In this document: piece after piece, positions 34,833-44,384 of the stretch | How the letters are laid out: each line of letters opens with the position of its first letter | Numbering within the stretch: position 1 is the first letter of the stretch | Source of the DNA: MADRE2 sp964397015 | Lineage (GTDB): Bacteria > Desulfobacterota > Desulfobacteria > Desulfobacterales > Desulfobacteraceae | DNA length: 64,000 nucleotides | Direction: 5' to 3' | Assembly: GCA_964397015.1 (NCBI GenBank) | Contig: CAYNHL010000001.1 | Coordinates: 43,736 to 107,735 of the forward strand | Made by a program: the position numbers and the translations under genes | Notes under the pieces: model-generated | Seen by the model: the letters and a program-made list of their open reading frames with translations, nothing else | Told to the model about the DNA's origin: nothing | Databases searched by the model: none

Positions 34833-35237
34833 TCAATCCATTAAAGGAGGGATGGCCTGCAGTTTCTCTTTCAGCACACCCTCCATGAGCATGGGTTTCT
34901 GGGTCATATCCGTGATAACAAAAGTTATATCAGCCAGGACACAGATTTGTTGAGTCATGGAGTTTACCACTTCCTGGCGGATCACTGCACTTTTGTTGCC
35001 GATTTTATGCAGTCCGGAACGGACAACGAGAATGTCATTGACCCGGGCCTGGCTTTTGTAGGAAATATTGATATTCACCACAAAAAACAGCCATCCTTTA
35101 TTGATAAAATCCTCTATTTCCAGGTAATCTTCAAGCAACTGCCAGCGCCCTTCCTCCAGAAATTCAAGATATCGGGCATTGTTGACATGTTGATACAAAT
35201 CAGTATGATATCCCCTGACCTTGATCCGGGTTTCCAT
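34833..35237 (-). CDS. Acyl-CoA thioesterase, 4HBT/YbgC family
   Basis: The 134-residue hotdog-fold protein has the catalytic Asp and His region YHTDLYQHVNNARYLEFLEE (about 10-29), typical of the 4-hydroxybenzoyl-CoA thioesterase subgroup. It would hydrolyse an acyl-CoA or acyl-ACP; the substrate is not evident. AAAGGAG precedes the ATG. It sits between asnS and hisHF on the same strand. Confidence 0.85.
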   Translation of the reverse strand: METRIKVRGYHTDLYQHVNNARYLEFLEEGRWQLLEDYLEIEDFINKGWLFFVVNINISYKSQARVNDILVVRSGLHKIGNKSAVIRQEVVNSMTQQICVLADITFVITDMTQKPMLMEGVLKEKLQAIPPLMD

Positions 35238-35320
35238 TTAATATCTCCTTTAAGCATGACGGCCGCCGGCCGGTGGTCCGGCAGCCGGAACAGGTATGGC
35301 CTGTGCTATGGTTTTTGCGG

Positions 35321-36700
35321 CTAGAATTCAATGCTTCCCGGTGTACGCGGAAACGGAATGACGTCACGGATATTGGTGATCCCGGTGATAAGCATTATGA
35401 AACGCTCAAATCCCAGTCCAAAACCGGAATGCGGGGCGGTCCCGTACTTCCTGGATTCAAGGTACCACCAGTAATCCGCTGCGGGAAGACCCATTTCTGT
35501 CATGCGTGATTCAAGGACATCCAGGCGCTCTTCCCGCTGGCTGCCGCCAATGAGCTCGCCGATGCCGGGAACCAGGAGGTCTACGGCGGCAACGGTCTCG
35601 TTGTCATCGTTCATGCGCATGTAAAAAGGCTTTATGGTTTTGGGATAATCTATTAAAAAGACCGGTTTTTTAAAATACGTTTCCGACAGGAAACGCTCGT
35701 GCTCCGACTGAAGATCCAGTCCGTATTCAACCGGAAAGTCAAAGGACTTTCCCGAATCTTTCAGGATCTCGATGGCACTGGCATATGTCACCCTCTCAAA
35801 AGTGGTGCCGGTCAAGTTGTCCCAGAGGGCCGGCAGGGATTTATCCACAAACCGCGCAAAAAGCTGCAGGTCTTCTTCGCAATGCTCCATCACATGCCGG
35901 ACCAGGTCCTTGACCAGTTCTTCGCCATGATCCATGTTTCCCGCAAGATCGCAGAAAGCCATTTCGGGTTCCAGCATCCAGAATTCTGCCACATGCCGGC
36001 TGGTATTGGAATTCTCGGCCCGGAACGTAGGGCCGAAGGTGTATACATCCCCAAGTGACAGGGCAAACATTTCAGCAGACAACTGACCGGATACGGTCAG
36101 GTTAACCTCCTGTCCAAAAAAATCCTTGGAAAAATCCATTTCGCCCTGCTGCTTTACAATTGCCGGATCAAGGGCGGTCACCCGGAACATCTCACCGGCA
36201 CCCTCACAATCTGATCCGGTTATCAAGGGAGTGTGAAGGTATTTAAAACCCCTTTCCCTGTAAAACCTGTGAATGGCATATGCCAGCTCCGAACGGATCC
36301 GGAACACGGCACCATATTTATTGGTCCTGGGTCTCAGGTGGGCGATGGTCCTTAAAAATTCATCTGTATGCCGCTTTTTCTGCAACGGGTAGGTTTCCGG
36401 TGCAATGTTATAGATGTCAACCCGGATTGCCTGTATTTCATAGGCCTGGCCCTTTCCAGGGGAAGCGACCAGCCGGCCGATGATACTTACGGAAGATCCG
36501 GTTGTAATTTTTTCTATTTCCCCGTAATTATCCAGTTCCGCTCCGGCAACAACCTGGATATTGCCCAGGCAGGAACCGTCATTTATCTCCAGGAACGAAA
36601 ATGTTTTTGAATTCCGCCGTGTGCGAACCCAACCCTTTATCCAGACTTTATCCAAAGGACTTTTGGATGCCAGCAGGGTCTTGATTTTTTCTCTTTTCAT
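35321..36700 (-). CDS. asnS: Asparaginyl-tRNA synthetase
   Basis: This class II synthetase (459 residues) has an N-terminal OB anticodon-binding domain (KVWIKGWVRTRRNSKTFSFL, about 18-37) and the catalytic core with motif 2 (FRAENSNTSRHVAEFWMLEPE, spread over about 235-255) and motif 3 (GFGLGFERFIM, about 429-439). The residues after motif 2 (MLEPEMAF) fit AsnRS rather than AspRS. Its presence implies direct charging of tRNA-Asn. Confidence 0.95.
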   Translation of the reverse strand: MKREKIKTLLASKSPLDKVWIKGWVRTRRNSKTFSFLEINDGSCLGNIQVVAGAELDNYGEIEKITTGSSVSIIGRLVASPGKGQAYEIQAIRVDIYNIAPETYPLQKKRHTDEFLRTIAHLRPRTNKYGAVFRIRSELAYAIHRFYRERGFKYLHTPLITGSDCEGAGEMFRVTALDPAIVKQQGEMDFSKDFFGQEVNLTVSGQLSAEMFALSLGDVYTFGPTFRAENSNTSRHVAEFWMLEPEMAFCDLAGNMDHGEELVKDLVRHVMEHCEEDLQLFARFVDKSLPALWDNLTGTTFERVTYASAIEILKDSGKSFDFPVEYGLDLQSEHERFLSETYFKKPVFLIDYPKTIKPFYMRMNDDNETVAAVDLLVPGIGELIGGSQREERLDVLESRMTEMGLPAADYWWYLESRKYGTAPHSGFGLGFERFIMLITGITNIRDVIPFPRTPGSIEF

Positions 36701-36784
36701 TGCGTTATCCTGTAAAAAATAATATAGTATTCAATTTGGCTTGTATAGATTTTTATTAATTACAATAGTTTGAATGTCACTATC

Positions 36785-39289
36785 ATGCACAGACAAAATT
36801 TTCAAGACTTGCTGGGATTAATTGAAATGCCCTCCAGATACACAGGGGGTGAAATCAACAGCATCACCAAGGATCACGACGAAGTGGACCTGACCTTTGC
36901 CCTGGTGTTCCCTGACCTATACGAAATCGGAACATCTCATTTCGGCGTGCAGATCCTGTACAGCATATTGAACCGGCACCATGGCATTGCTGCAGAACGC
37001 TTTTTCACACCGGCCCCGGACATGGCACAACACCAGAAAAGCCTTGAGATTCCCTGTCTTTCAATGGAATCCAGAACGCCCCTGGGTGAGTTTGACATTA
37101 TCGGCGTCAGCCTGCTCTACGAACTGAACTTCACAAATATTCTGACAATGTTTGACCTGTCCAAAATTCCCTTTTTTGCCGAGCAGCGGCCTGATGACTT
37201 TCCCCTTGTAATTGGTGGCGGACCATGCGCCTTCAATCCCGAACCCCTGGCCGATTTCTTTGATGCCTTTGTGATAGGCGACGGTGAAGCCGCTGTAGTC
37301 GAGCTCAGCGAAATTGTCATGCAGTTCAAAAAGGAGGGGGACGGGAAAAAAGACACGCTTTTGAAAATGCTGTCAGGCATCCAGGGAGTTTATGTTCCGT
37401 CATTCTTTACCCCGGGAGCAAATCCAGCCGGAGGCCAGGACTGGATTCCCCTGGAAGAAAACCAGGCGCGCATCCGGCGCGCCATCCTGCCGGACCTGGA
37501 AACCGCATTTTTTCCTACCGCCCCTGTCATCCCCTTTGGCAAACCGGTCCACGACCGGCTCAGGCTGGAAATCGCCAGGGGGTGTTCCAGGGGGTGCAGG
37601 TTCTGCCAGGCCGGCATGATTTACCGGCCGGTAAGGGAGCGGAAAGTCGAGTCCCTTGTGAAAATGGCCCAAGAATCTCTTGACAACACAGGATACAAAG
37701 ACATCTCGCTGCTTTCATTGAGTACAGGAGATTACTCCGGCCTGGAACCGCTCATAAACGCGCTTTTGGGCCTGAATCCGGTACATTGCAATGCCATCTC
37801 CCTGCCTTCGATCCGGGCGGAAAAACTCACCCCGTCATTGATGGAATTGATCCGCAGCGTTCGGAAAACCGGTTTTACCATTGCCCCGGAAGCAGGTTCA
37901 CAGCGACTTCGTGACATCATCAACAAAAACCTGACTCAGTCCAGTATCGAGGCCACCGTTGAAAATGCCTTAAACCTGGGATGGAAGCAGATCAAACTCT
38001 ATTTCATGATGGGACTGCCGTTTGAAACATCCTTTGATATCGAGGCCATCTGTTCACTTTCAAAACACCTGGCCTCGACCCGGGCAAAAGGCAGAAACAA
38101 AATCACGGTCAGTATCGCCCCGTTCATTCCAAAGCCACACACCCCTTTCCAGCGGTGCGCCCAGATCACACCGGCCAAATCAATGGAGTACCTGCAATAC
38201 ATGAAAGACAACCTGCGCCACCCCAGGGTGAACCTGAAATGGCAAAACCCATACATGAGTGTCATTGAAGGGGTGTGGTCCAGGGGAGACCGGAAACTTT
38301 CCGCCCTGCTGATATCGGCGTACAACAACGGCTGCCGCCTGGACGGGTGGTCCGACCATTTCCAGTTTGACCTTTGGCAGGAGGCGTTTTCCGAAACCGG
38401 GATCGATCCGGCTGATTACACATCCCGGCCCCGCAAGGATACCGAGCCGCTGCCCTGGGACCATATCGATGCAGGTATTTCTGCCGGGTTTCTGGAATCC
38501 GAATTCAAAAAAGCCTCTTTACAGGCTCTGACCCCGGACTGCCGGGACGCTGAATGTGCAGGATGCGGTATATGTGATTTTACAACTATCCAGCCCCGGC
38601 TTTACGCCAGTGATCCCGGCAGGCTTGAACCCCGGAAAAATTTGCCTTCTGCACAGCAGCCGGAATACATCAAATATGAAATTGTATTTTCAAAAACAGG
38701 GGATGCCCGGTTTTTCGGACACCTCGAGCTTGCCAACATTATTTCACGGGCCGTGGAACGAAGCCCGTTGCAGGTCAAATACACCAGTGGATTCAATTCC
38801 GCCATGAAGCTGTCCTTTGACAATCCCCTGCCGCTCGGCATGGAAAGCGAGGCTGAATCTTTTTTTCTGCATGTAAAAAAAGGGACAAGGCCCCCGGATA
38901 TTATCAAGGCTCTCAATACCCGCCTGCCCGGAGGCCTGAAAATTCAAACCGCCTTTATCTTCAGCAAATCCAGGCAAAATACCCTGGCAGCCGACACTTA
39001 CCATGTCCGGTTCAGTCAACCGGCCCCGGACAAATCAGTTGTCGACACATTTTTGAACGCTTCTGAATGGATTCTGGAAGATATCAGCTCCAAGGGGAAA
39101 AAACGGCGGGTGGATTTGAGACAGGTTGTGGAAAAAATCGGTTTTCCTGACAGACAAACAATGGAAATTGTGATAAAAAAGACAGATCAACGGACAGTAA
39201 GACCTTCTGACATTCTGTCAAAAGCACTTTGCCTGCCAGAACATGTCATTCGTACTGCCGTTATAAAAAAGAAAAAACTGGACCGGTGA
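36785..39289 (+). CDS. Radical SAM protein (TIGR03960) fused to DUF2344 (TIGR03936)
   Basis: The 834-residue protein has a B12-binding-like N-terminal region (about 30-230), the radical-SAM CxxxCxxC in RGCSRGCRFCQAG (Cys 267, 271, 274), and a C-terminal DUF2344 domain (YEIVFSKTGDARFFGHLELA, about 640-825). The two halves are separate genes in some bacteria. The family is commonly encoded beside RNase E/G, as here, and a role in RNA or ribosome modification has been suspected but is not established. The ATG 36785 lacks a strong Shine-Dalgarno sequence; a TTG lies at 36770. The stop is one base before the RNase G ATG. Confidence 0.9.
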   Translation: MHRQNFQDLLGLIEMPSRYTGGEINSITKDHDEVDLTFALVFPDLYEIGTSHFGVQILYSILNRHHGIAAERFFTPAPDMAQHQKSLEIPCLSMESRTPLGEFDIIGVSLLYELNFTNILTMFDLSKIPFFAEQRPDDFPLVIGGGPCAFNPEPLADFFDAFVIGDGEAAVVELSEIVMQFKKEGDGKKDTLLKMLSGIQGVYVPSFFTPGANPAGGQDWIPLEENQARIRRAILPDLETAFFPTAPVIPFGKPVHDRLRLEIARGCSRGCRFCQAGMIYRPVRERKVESLVKMAQESLDNTGYKDISLLSLSTGDYSGLEPLINALLGLNPVHCNAISLPSIRAEKLTPSLMELIRSVRKTGFTIAPEAGSQRLRDIINKNLTQSSIEATVENALNLGWKQIKLYFMMGLPFETSFDIEAICSLSKHLASTRAKGRNKITVSIAPFIPKPHTPFQRCAQITPAKSMEYLQYMKDNLRHPRVNLKWQNPYMSVIEGVWSRGDRKLSALLISAYNNGCRLDGWSDHFQFDLWQEAFSETGIDPADYTSRPRKDTEPLPWDHIDAGISAGFLESEFKKASLQALTPDCRDAECAGCGICDFTTIQPRLYASDPGRLEPRKNLPSAQQPEYIKYEIVFSKTGDARFFGHLELANIISRAVERSPLQVKYTSGFNSAMKLSFDNPLPLGMESEAESFFLHVKKGTRPPDIIKALNTRLPGGLKIQTAFIFSKSRQNTLAADTYHVRFSQPAPDKSVVDTFLNASEWILEDISSKGKKRRVDLRQVVEKIGFPDRQTMEIVIKKTDQRTVRPSDILSKALCLPEHVIRTAVIKKKKLDR

Positions 39290-39290
39290 T

Positions 39291-40859
39291 ATGCTCAAAG
39301 AACTCATTGTAAATACCGCCCGGCATGAAACACGGGTGGCCCTTCTTGAAAACGGCACCATTGTCGAACTTTTCATCGAGCGGGAAGATGAAACCAGCAT
39401 AGCTGGAAATATTTACAAAGGAAAGGTGCAGCGGGTGCTTCCCGGCATGCAGGCCGCTTTTGTAGATATCGGTTTCAACCAGGCTGCATTCCTTTATGTG
39501 GACGATATCCTCGATGATACCACCAACAGGATGGTTCGCGAGTTCGAGCAGGAGCCCGACGGAGAAAATGATGCCGACAGCATTGACACCCAGTTGAACG
39601 AGGCGCCCATTGACAAGAGTCAGCCGTCATGGAAAAGGCCTGTCAAACCGGAGCAGCCTATCGAAGACCTTATCATGGAAGGCCAGGAAATTCTGGTCCA
39701 GGTGGCCAAATCCTCAATAGGCTCAAAAGGCCCCCGTATCACCACACATATCTCCCTTGCGGGCCGCTATATGGTTCTGATGCCGACAGTAGACCATATC
39801 GGAATATCCAGAAGAATTGAAGACGAGACCGAGCGGATACGGCTCAAGGAACTGCTGCTGGCCATAAGGAAAAATAATTTCGGATATATCTTCAGGACCG
39901 CTGCCGAAGGCATCCGGGAAGATGCACTGAAAAAAGAAATATCCTTTCTTACCAAAACATGGGAAGACATCCTTTTCAAAGGTAAAAATGCAGGCGCCCC
40001 TTCCTTGATCTACAAGGATCTTACTATCACCTACCGGGCTGTCAGAGATCTTTTGTCCAACGAAGCGGACCGGCTTGTTATCGATTCAAGAGACGAGTTT
40101 GAAAACGTCCAGATATTTTTGAAAAAATTCATGCCTGACGTCAAGCTGTCGGTAGACCTGTACACGGGCAGGGAATCCATTTTTGATGCCTACAACATTG
40201 AAGGGGACGTGGCCCGGGCCCTGAAAAAGAAAGTGTGGCTCAAATCAGGAGGGTATATTGTAATCGAACAGACCGAGGCGCTTGTGGCCATCGATGTCAA
40301 TACCGGACGTTACGTGGGCAAGCATAATTTTGAAGAAACCATTTTAAAGACCAACCTGGAAGCGGTCAAGGAAATTGCCTACCAGACCAGGCTCAGGAAC
40401 ATCGGCGGCATTATCATTATCGATTTTATCGATATGAAAAAAGAACAGCACAAGGAAAAGGTCATGAACGGGTTGAACGAGGCCATGAAAAAAGACAAAA
40501 GCCAGACCAACATCCTGCCCCTTACGGAACTTGGCCTGGTCCAGATGACCCGGAAACGTACCCGCAGAAACCTGACCAGGACCTTGTGTGAACCATGCTT
40601 TTACTGCAACGGTGACGGCATGCTTTTGTCAGGCAAGTCCATCTGTCATAAAATATACCGGGACCTGGTCACAGAAGCCGGTGATATCATGGGCAACCGC
40701 TTTACGGTAAAAGTTCATCCTGAAATTGCCCGGCTGCTTCACGGAGAGGAAAAACACCTGATTTCCTCACTTGAAGCACAGTTTTCAAAACCCATCGCTA
40801 TTTACCCGGAACCTCATTATCACCTGGAAGAATACCATATTTTCGAATCGCTGTCCTGA
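39291..40859 (+). CDS. rng: Ribonuclease E/G family endoribonuclease
   Basis: The 522-residue length fits RNase G or a short RNase E catalytic domain without a degradosome tail. An S1 domain (KGKVQRVLPGMQAAFVDIG, about 43-61) carries an acidic insertion (about 80-118). The catalytic Asp pair is in VAIDVNTGRY and IIIDFIDM, and the zinc link is CEPCFYCNGDG near 434. It processes 5S/16S rRNA and mRNA. It is coupled to the radical-SAM gene upstream. Confidence 0.93.
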   Translation: MLKELIVNTARHETRVALLENGTIVELFIEREDETSIAGNIYKGKVQRVLPGMQAAFVDIGFNQAAFLYVDDILDDTTNRMVREFEQEPDGENDADSIDTQLNEAPIDKSQPSWKRPVKPEQPIEDLIMEGQEILVQVAKSSIGSKGPRITTHISLAGRYMVLMPTVDHIGISRRIEDETERIRLKELLLAIRKNNFGYIFRTAAEGIREDALKKEISFLTKTWEDILFKGKNAGAPSLIYKDLTITYRAVRDLLSNEADRLVIDSRDEFENVQIFLKKFMPDVKLSVDLYTGRESIFDAYNIEGDVARALKKKVWLKSGGYIVIEQTEALVAIDVNTGRYVGKHNFEETILKTNLEAVKEIAYQTRLRNIGGIIIIDFIDMKKEQHKEKVMNGLNEAMKKDKSQTNILPLTELGLVQMTRKRTRRNLTRTLCEPCFYCNGDGMLLSGKSICHKIYRDLVTEAGDIMGNRFTVKVHPEIARLLHGEEKHLISSLEAQFSKPIAIYPEPHYHLEEYHIFESLS

Positions 40860-40887
40860 CAGCCGGAATTTTAAACCGGGCCGCATC

Positions 40888-40916
40888 TTGACTTTTTTTT
40901 AATAATGGATTAAAGT
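40888..40916 (+). promoter_or_regulatory. Predicted rpmH promoter
   Basis: TTGACT (40888-40893), a 17-base T-rich spacer and TAAAGT (40911-40916). The predicted transcript begins near 40923 and has a 60-base leader before the L34 start. Confidence 0.5.
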
Positions 40917-40985
40917 GTAATGTTTATTATGGTTTGTATTTTATCAACTGTGCGAGGGAATCAAATTTTGAAGGATTGTTAACTC

Positions 40986-41120
40986 ATGAAAAGAACATTT
41001 CAGCCAAGCAACCGGAAAAGAAGCAGAAAACACGGATTTTTAAAACGGATGTCAACCGCCGGTGGCAGGCGTATTATCAATGCCAGGCGGGCAAAGGGAA
41101 GGAAAAGACTTTCAGCTTGA
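40986..41120 (+). CDS. rpmH: 50S ribosomal protein L34
   Basis: This 44-residue, strongly basic protein begins MKRTFQPSNRKRSRKHGFLK and ends GRKRLSA, the classical L34 sequence. It lies 22 bases upstream of rnpA, the conserved bacterial order. A longer frame over the same bases (from 40934) is a shadow. Confidence 0.97.
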   Translation: MKRTFQPSNRKRSRKHGFLKRMSTAGGRRIINARRAKGRKRLSA

Positions 41121-41142
41121 GCACGCTGACAGGGTGTGATGA

Positions 41143-41490
41143 TTGAGCAGATACGTATTTCCCAAAACACTGAGACTTTTAAAACGGGCTCAATTCATTC
41201 AACTGTCAACCCAGGGGAAAAAGGTACACACACGCTATTTTATTGCAGCCGTATCAAAGACAACCCAAGAAAACCATCGACTTGGCATAACGGTAACCAG
41301 AAAAATCGGAAATGCAGTAAGCAGAAACCGGATCAAACGCATTATACGGGAATATTTCAGACATAAAAAAGACGGGATTACAGGGACCAAGGACATCAAT
41401 ATTATAGGAAAAAAAGGCCTGGCCACCTTGTCAGGCAGCCAGATTACAGCAGAACTTGATAAATTATTCAATCGGATTGACGAGATTTAA
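41143..41490 (+). CDS. rnpA: Ribonuclease P protein component
   Basis: RnpA is the protein cofactor of the RNA enzyme that matures tRNA 5' ends. The 115-residue protein shows the family's RNR motif in AVSRNRIKRIIREYFR (about 59-74) and the conserved FIQLSTQGKK stretch. A stop codon immediately precedes the TTG at 41143, making that the only practical start. Its stop overlaps the yidD ATG by one base. Confidence 0.95.
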   Translation: MSRYVFPKTLRLLKRAQFIQLSTQGKKVHTRYFIAAVSKTTQENHRLGITVTRKIGNAVSRNRIKRIIREYFRHKKDGITGTKDINIIGKKGLATLSGSQITAELDKLFNRIDEI

Positions 41491-41702
41491 TGCTCAAACG
41501 ATTTTTATACGCATGTATCAGATTTTATCAAATCGTTCTGTCTCCATTGACAGGACAAAACTGCAGATTTTATCCTTCCTGTTCTGAATATGCCTTGCAG
41601 GCTGTTCAAAAATACGGCGGGGTCAGGGGCACCGCCCTTTCGGTCAGACGAATCCTGAGATGTCACCCCTTCAACCCCGGCGGGGTTGACCCTGTCCCAT
41701 AA
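41490..41702 (+). CDS. yidD: Membrane protein insertion efficiency factor YidD
   Basis: The 70-residue protein has the diagnostic CRFYPSCSEYALQA motif (about 25-38) and the later RILRCHPFNPGGVDPVP end. YidD assists YidC-dependent membrane insertion, probably as a membrane-associated amphipathic protein. It overlaps rnpA by one base and precedes yidC. Confidence 0.95.
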   Translation: MLKRFLYACIRFYQIVLSPLTGQNCRFYPSCSEYALQAVQKYGGVRGTALSVRRILRCHPFNPGGVDPVP

Positions 41703-41785
41703 TCCGGCTTTTTTTTCCAGTCTCTTTGCTTTCCGCTTTTTTATCAAGGCCTTGTAAGGGTTTTTCTCAGAAACTAGGAGAGAAA

Positions 41786-43453
41786 ATGAATGAGCAAAAG
41801 CGGTTAATGCTGGCCATTGTACTTTCTGTGGCCATCCTTTTCGGGTGGAATCTGTTTTTTCCGCCGCCCCAGCCCAGGAATATTGCGCCGCAGGCACCGG
41901 ACAGCGCCGGGCAGGATCAAAATAGCCAGGCCGGCCCCGAAGTGACCGACTATCACCCCGGGCAATCCAGGGAAGCAGCCACTGTTTCAAATCCTGAAAC
42001 CTTGACCTACAAAACATTCACCATAACCACGCCCCTTTATGATGCAGTATTGTCCGAGAGCCATGCCACCATTGAAAGCCTGACTCTCAAGCAATACAAG
42101 AAGAACCTGAAAGACGATTCCCCGCTCAAGGAAATCGTTTCCCAGAAAACGGGTGCGGGCCTGTTCGGTTTGACGTTGGAAGGGGCCGGCCTGACCGGAT
42201 TTGAAACAGCCGCATTCAAGCCTGATTCCAACCTGGGTCCAACCACCGTGGTCTCTCAAGGTACAAAAACCCTGTCCTTTACCTGGCAGCATCCCGATGG
42301 CATCAGCGTAAAAAAAATCCTGACCTTCCAGGCCGACTCCTACCTGATCAACTGTGACGTTGTTTTTCAAAACGGTTCTCAAAGGCCTCTCAAGGATTCA
42401 CTGGGCATAGCCGTTTCCGAGCATTACAATGATGAAGTGGCTAAAGAGGCCAGGTTTGCCTTTCTAGGGCCGATTGCCTATATAGACAATGAATTCCAGG
42501 AAATCAAACCCAAGAATATCGATGAAAACAATACCCTCCACGGCAATGTGACGTGGGCAGGGTATACAGACCGCTACTTTGTAAAAATGATTGTGCCCCA
42601 AAATCCTGTTGACGGCATGGTCAAGCTTTCCCACGAACGGGACATCATTACCAGCCGGCTGGTAGTTCCCATGGCACAGATCGATCCGGGCAGGCAGGCG
42701 ACCTATTCTTTCAATCTGTACATGGGGCCGAAAAGCTTAAAGATTCTCTCTGACTACAACCATGACATGACCAAGGTTGTCCATTTCGGCTGGTTCACCT
42801 TTCTGGCCAAACCGCTGCTGATGGTCATGAACTATATTTACTCGGTCATTCCAAACTACGGCGTGGCCATCATCCTGTTGACCATCATTATCAAGCTTGT
42901 TTTCTGGCCTCTCGGCACCAAAAGCTACAAGTCCATGAACGAAATGAAAAAAGTCCAGCCGCTGATGACTCAGATCCGGGAAAAATATAAAGATGACAAG
43001 CAGCGGATGAACCAGGAAATGATGTCCCTTTACAAGACTTACAAGGTGAATCCGGCCGGGGGGTGTCTTCCCATGCTGGTCCAGATGCCCATTTTCTTTG
43101 CCCTGTACAGGATGCTCTATTCCGCCATTGAACTGCGCCATGCCCCGTTTTTCGGCTGGATACAGGATCTTTCCGCACCGGACCGTCTGTTTCATTTTGA
43201 TTTTGCCATTCCCATGGTCCAGGAGCCTTCCGGAATACCGGTCCTGACGCTGCTGATGGGAGCGTCTTTCTTTTTACAGCAGAAAATGACACCTGCCACC
43301 GGAGACCCGACACAAGCCAAAATAATGATGCTCATGCCAATTTTCATGACTGTTATTTTTATCAATTTTTCTTCCGGTCTTGTCCTGTATATGTTTGTAA
43401 ACAATATCATTTCAATGGGACAGCAATACTACACGCAAAAAAAATTCGCTTAA
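41786..43453 (+). CDS. yidC: Membrane protein insertase YidC (Oxa1 family)
   Basis: The 555-residue length and a large periplasmic beta-domain (about 70-330) after the first helix (about 6-24) mark the Gram-negative form. The five C-terminal membrane segments include the conserved LVFWPLGTKSYKSMNEMK hairpin and NPAGGCLPMLVQMPIFFALY. It inserts membrane proteins with or without SecYEG. ATG 41786 is chosen because AGGAGA lies just upstream; the frame extends further left without a ribosome site. Confidence 0.96.
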   Translation: MNEQKRLMLAIVLSVAILFGWNLFFPPPQPRNIAPQAPDSAGQDQNSQAGPEVTDYHPGQSREAATVSNPETLTYKTFTITTPLYDAVLSESHATIESLTLKQYKKNLKDDSPLKEIVSQKTGAGLFGLTLEGAGLTGFETAAFKPDSNLGPTTVVSQGTKTLSFTWQHPDGISVKKILTFQADSYLINCDVVFQNGSQRPLKDSLGIAVSEHYNDEVAKEARFAFLGPIAYIDNEFQEIKPKNIDENNTLHGNVTWAGYTDRYFVKMIVPQNPVDGMVKLSHERDIITSRLVVPMAQIDPGRQATYSFNLYMGPKSLKILSDYNHDMTKVVHFGWFTFLAKPLLMVMNYIYSVIPNYGVAIILLTIIIKLVFWPLGTKSYKSMNEMKKVQPLMTQIREKYKDDKQRMNQEMMSLYKTYKVNPAGGCLPMLVQMPIFFALYRMLYSAIELRHAPFFGWIQDLSAPDRLFHFDFAIPMVQEPSGIPVLTLLMGASFFLQQKMTPATGDPTQAKIMMLMPIFMTVIFINFSSGLVLYMFVNNIISMGQQYYTQKKFA

Positions 43454-43469
43454 TTATGGAGGTAAACAC

Positions 43470-44378
43470 GTGAAACAATCTCAGGAATTTGAAGGAAAAG
43501 ATGTTGAGACAGCTGTCAACAATGCCTGTACAACACTGGGGGTTTCAAAAAACGATTTGAAATATGAAGTGATCTCTTCGGGCGCCACCGGCATATTCGG
43601 TATCGTGGGCCGGAAGGATGCAAGAATAAAAGTCCGTATTGCTCAATCACAACCAAAGGGTTCACCTGAAGGGTCCACCATGGATGAAACTGAAATGGAC
43701 CGGGTCCACTCGATTGTGGATGAAGCCTTCGGGCAAGACACGCGGCCCTCAAGGGAAAAAACCTCGGCTGAACCCGTAAAGGAGGCCCGGGGGCCTTCGT
43801 CAGAAACCGCCGATGTCACTGAGAAGCCGGCCGCCGCCCAGAAGCAGGCTTCTGATGAAAAAGAGACCGTCCCTGAGGCTGCCGACGTAACAGCCGAATC
43901 CGTTGATCTCGGAATCAAGGCCCTCCAGAAAATGGCCGACCTGATCACGGAAGATGCTACGGTAACAGCCGATACAGACAAAGACAAGCTTATTTTGAAA
44001 ATCAATGGTGGGAATGCCGGTATCCTGATTGGACGAAAAGGCCAGACTCTCGATGCCATGCAGTTTTTAACCGATAAAATAATCAACCGGAAAAGTTCTG
44101 ACCGGGTCAGGGTGAAAGTGGATATCGAGGGCTACATGGAAACCCGGAAATCCAACCTGGAGAGCCTGGCCCAGAAAATGGCCGAAAAAGCCCGAAAAAC
44201 CGGAAGACCGGCCACGATAAACCAGATGAGTGCCCAGGACAGGCGGATTGTCCACCTTGCCCTTAAAGACGATGCCCGGGTCAGGACCCAGAGTATGGGA
44301 GACGGTTATTACAGGCGCCTGGTTATTTTTCCAAAAAAGAACAATACCTTCAGGGGCAAAAGACCCTTGAAAAAATAA
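43470..44378 (+). CDS. khpB: RNA-binding protein KhpB/Jag (Jag_N-KH-R3H)
   Basis: The 302-residue protein has the Jag_N domain (GKDVETAVNNACTTLGV, about 9-55), an Ala/Glu-rich linker (about 75-145), a KH domain (LIGRKGQTLDAMQFL, about 189-203) and a C-terminal R3H domain (MSAQDRRIVHLALKDD, about 248-263). KhpB binds RNA with KhpA and affects cell division in Gram-positive species. GGAGG precedes the ATG. It sits at the usual place between yidC and mnmE. Confidence 0.93.
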   Translation: MKQSQEFEGKDVETAVNNACTTLGVSKNDLKYEVISSGATGIFGIVGRKDARIKVRIAQSQPKGSPEGSTMDETEMDRVHSIVDEAFGQDTRPSREKTSAEPVKEARGPSSETADVTEKPAAAQKQASDEKETVPEAADVTAESVDLGIKALQKMADLITEDATVTADTDKDKLILKINGGNAGILIGRKGQTLDAMQFLTDKIINRKSSDRVRVKVDIEGYMETRKSNLESLAQKMAEKARKTGRPATINQMSAQDRRIVHLALKDDARVRTQSMGDGYYRRLVIFPKKNNTFRGKRPLKK

Positions 44379-44384
44379 CAGATC

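Noticed and set aside
35245..35320. GC-rich hairpin (GCCGG/CCGGC) between asnS and the thioesterase gene
   Set aside because: It has no T-run and its arms are imperfect; it may be a weak attenuator but cannot be supported as a terminator.
40860..40985. Possible origin of replication upstream of rpmH
   Set aside because: The rpmH-rnpA cluster is often near oriC, but no DnaA boxes (TTATCCACA-like) or dnaA gene are seen here.
41136..41366. Open frame overlapping rnpA in another frame
   Set aside because: Starts with a plausible ATG, but the product is low-complexity and the rnpA frame in the same bases has all family motifs.
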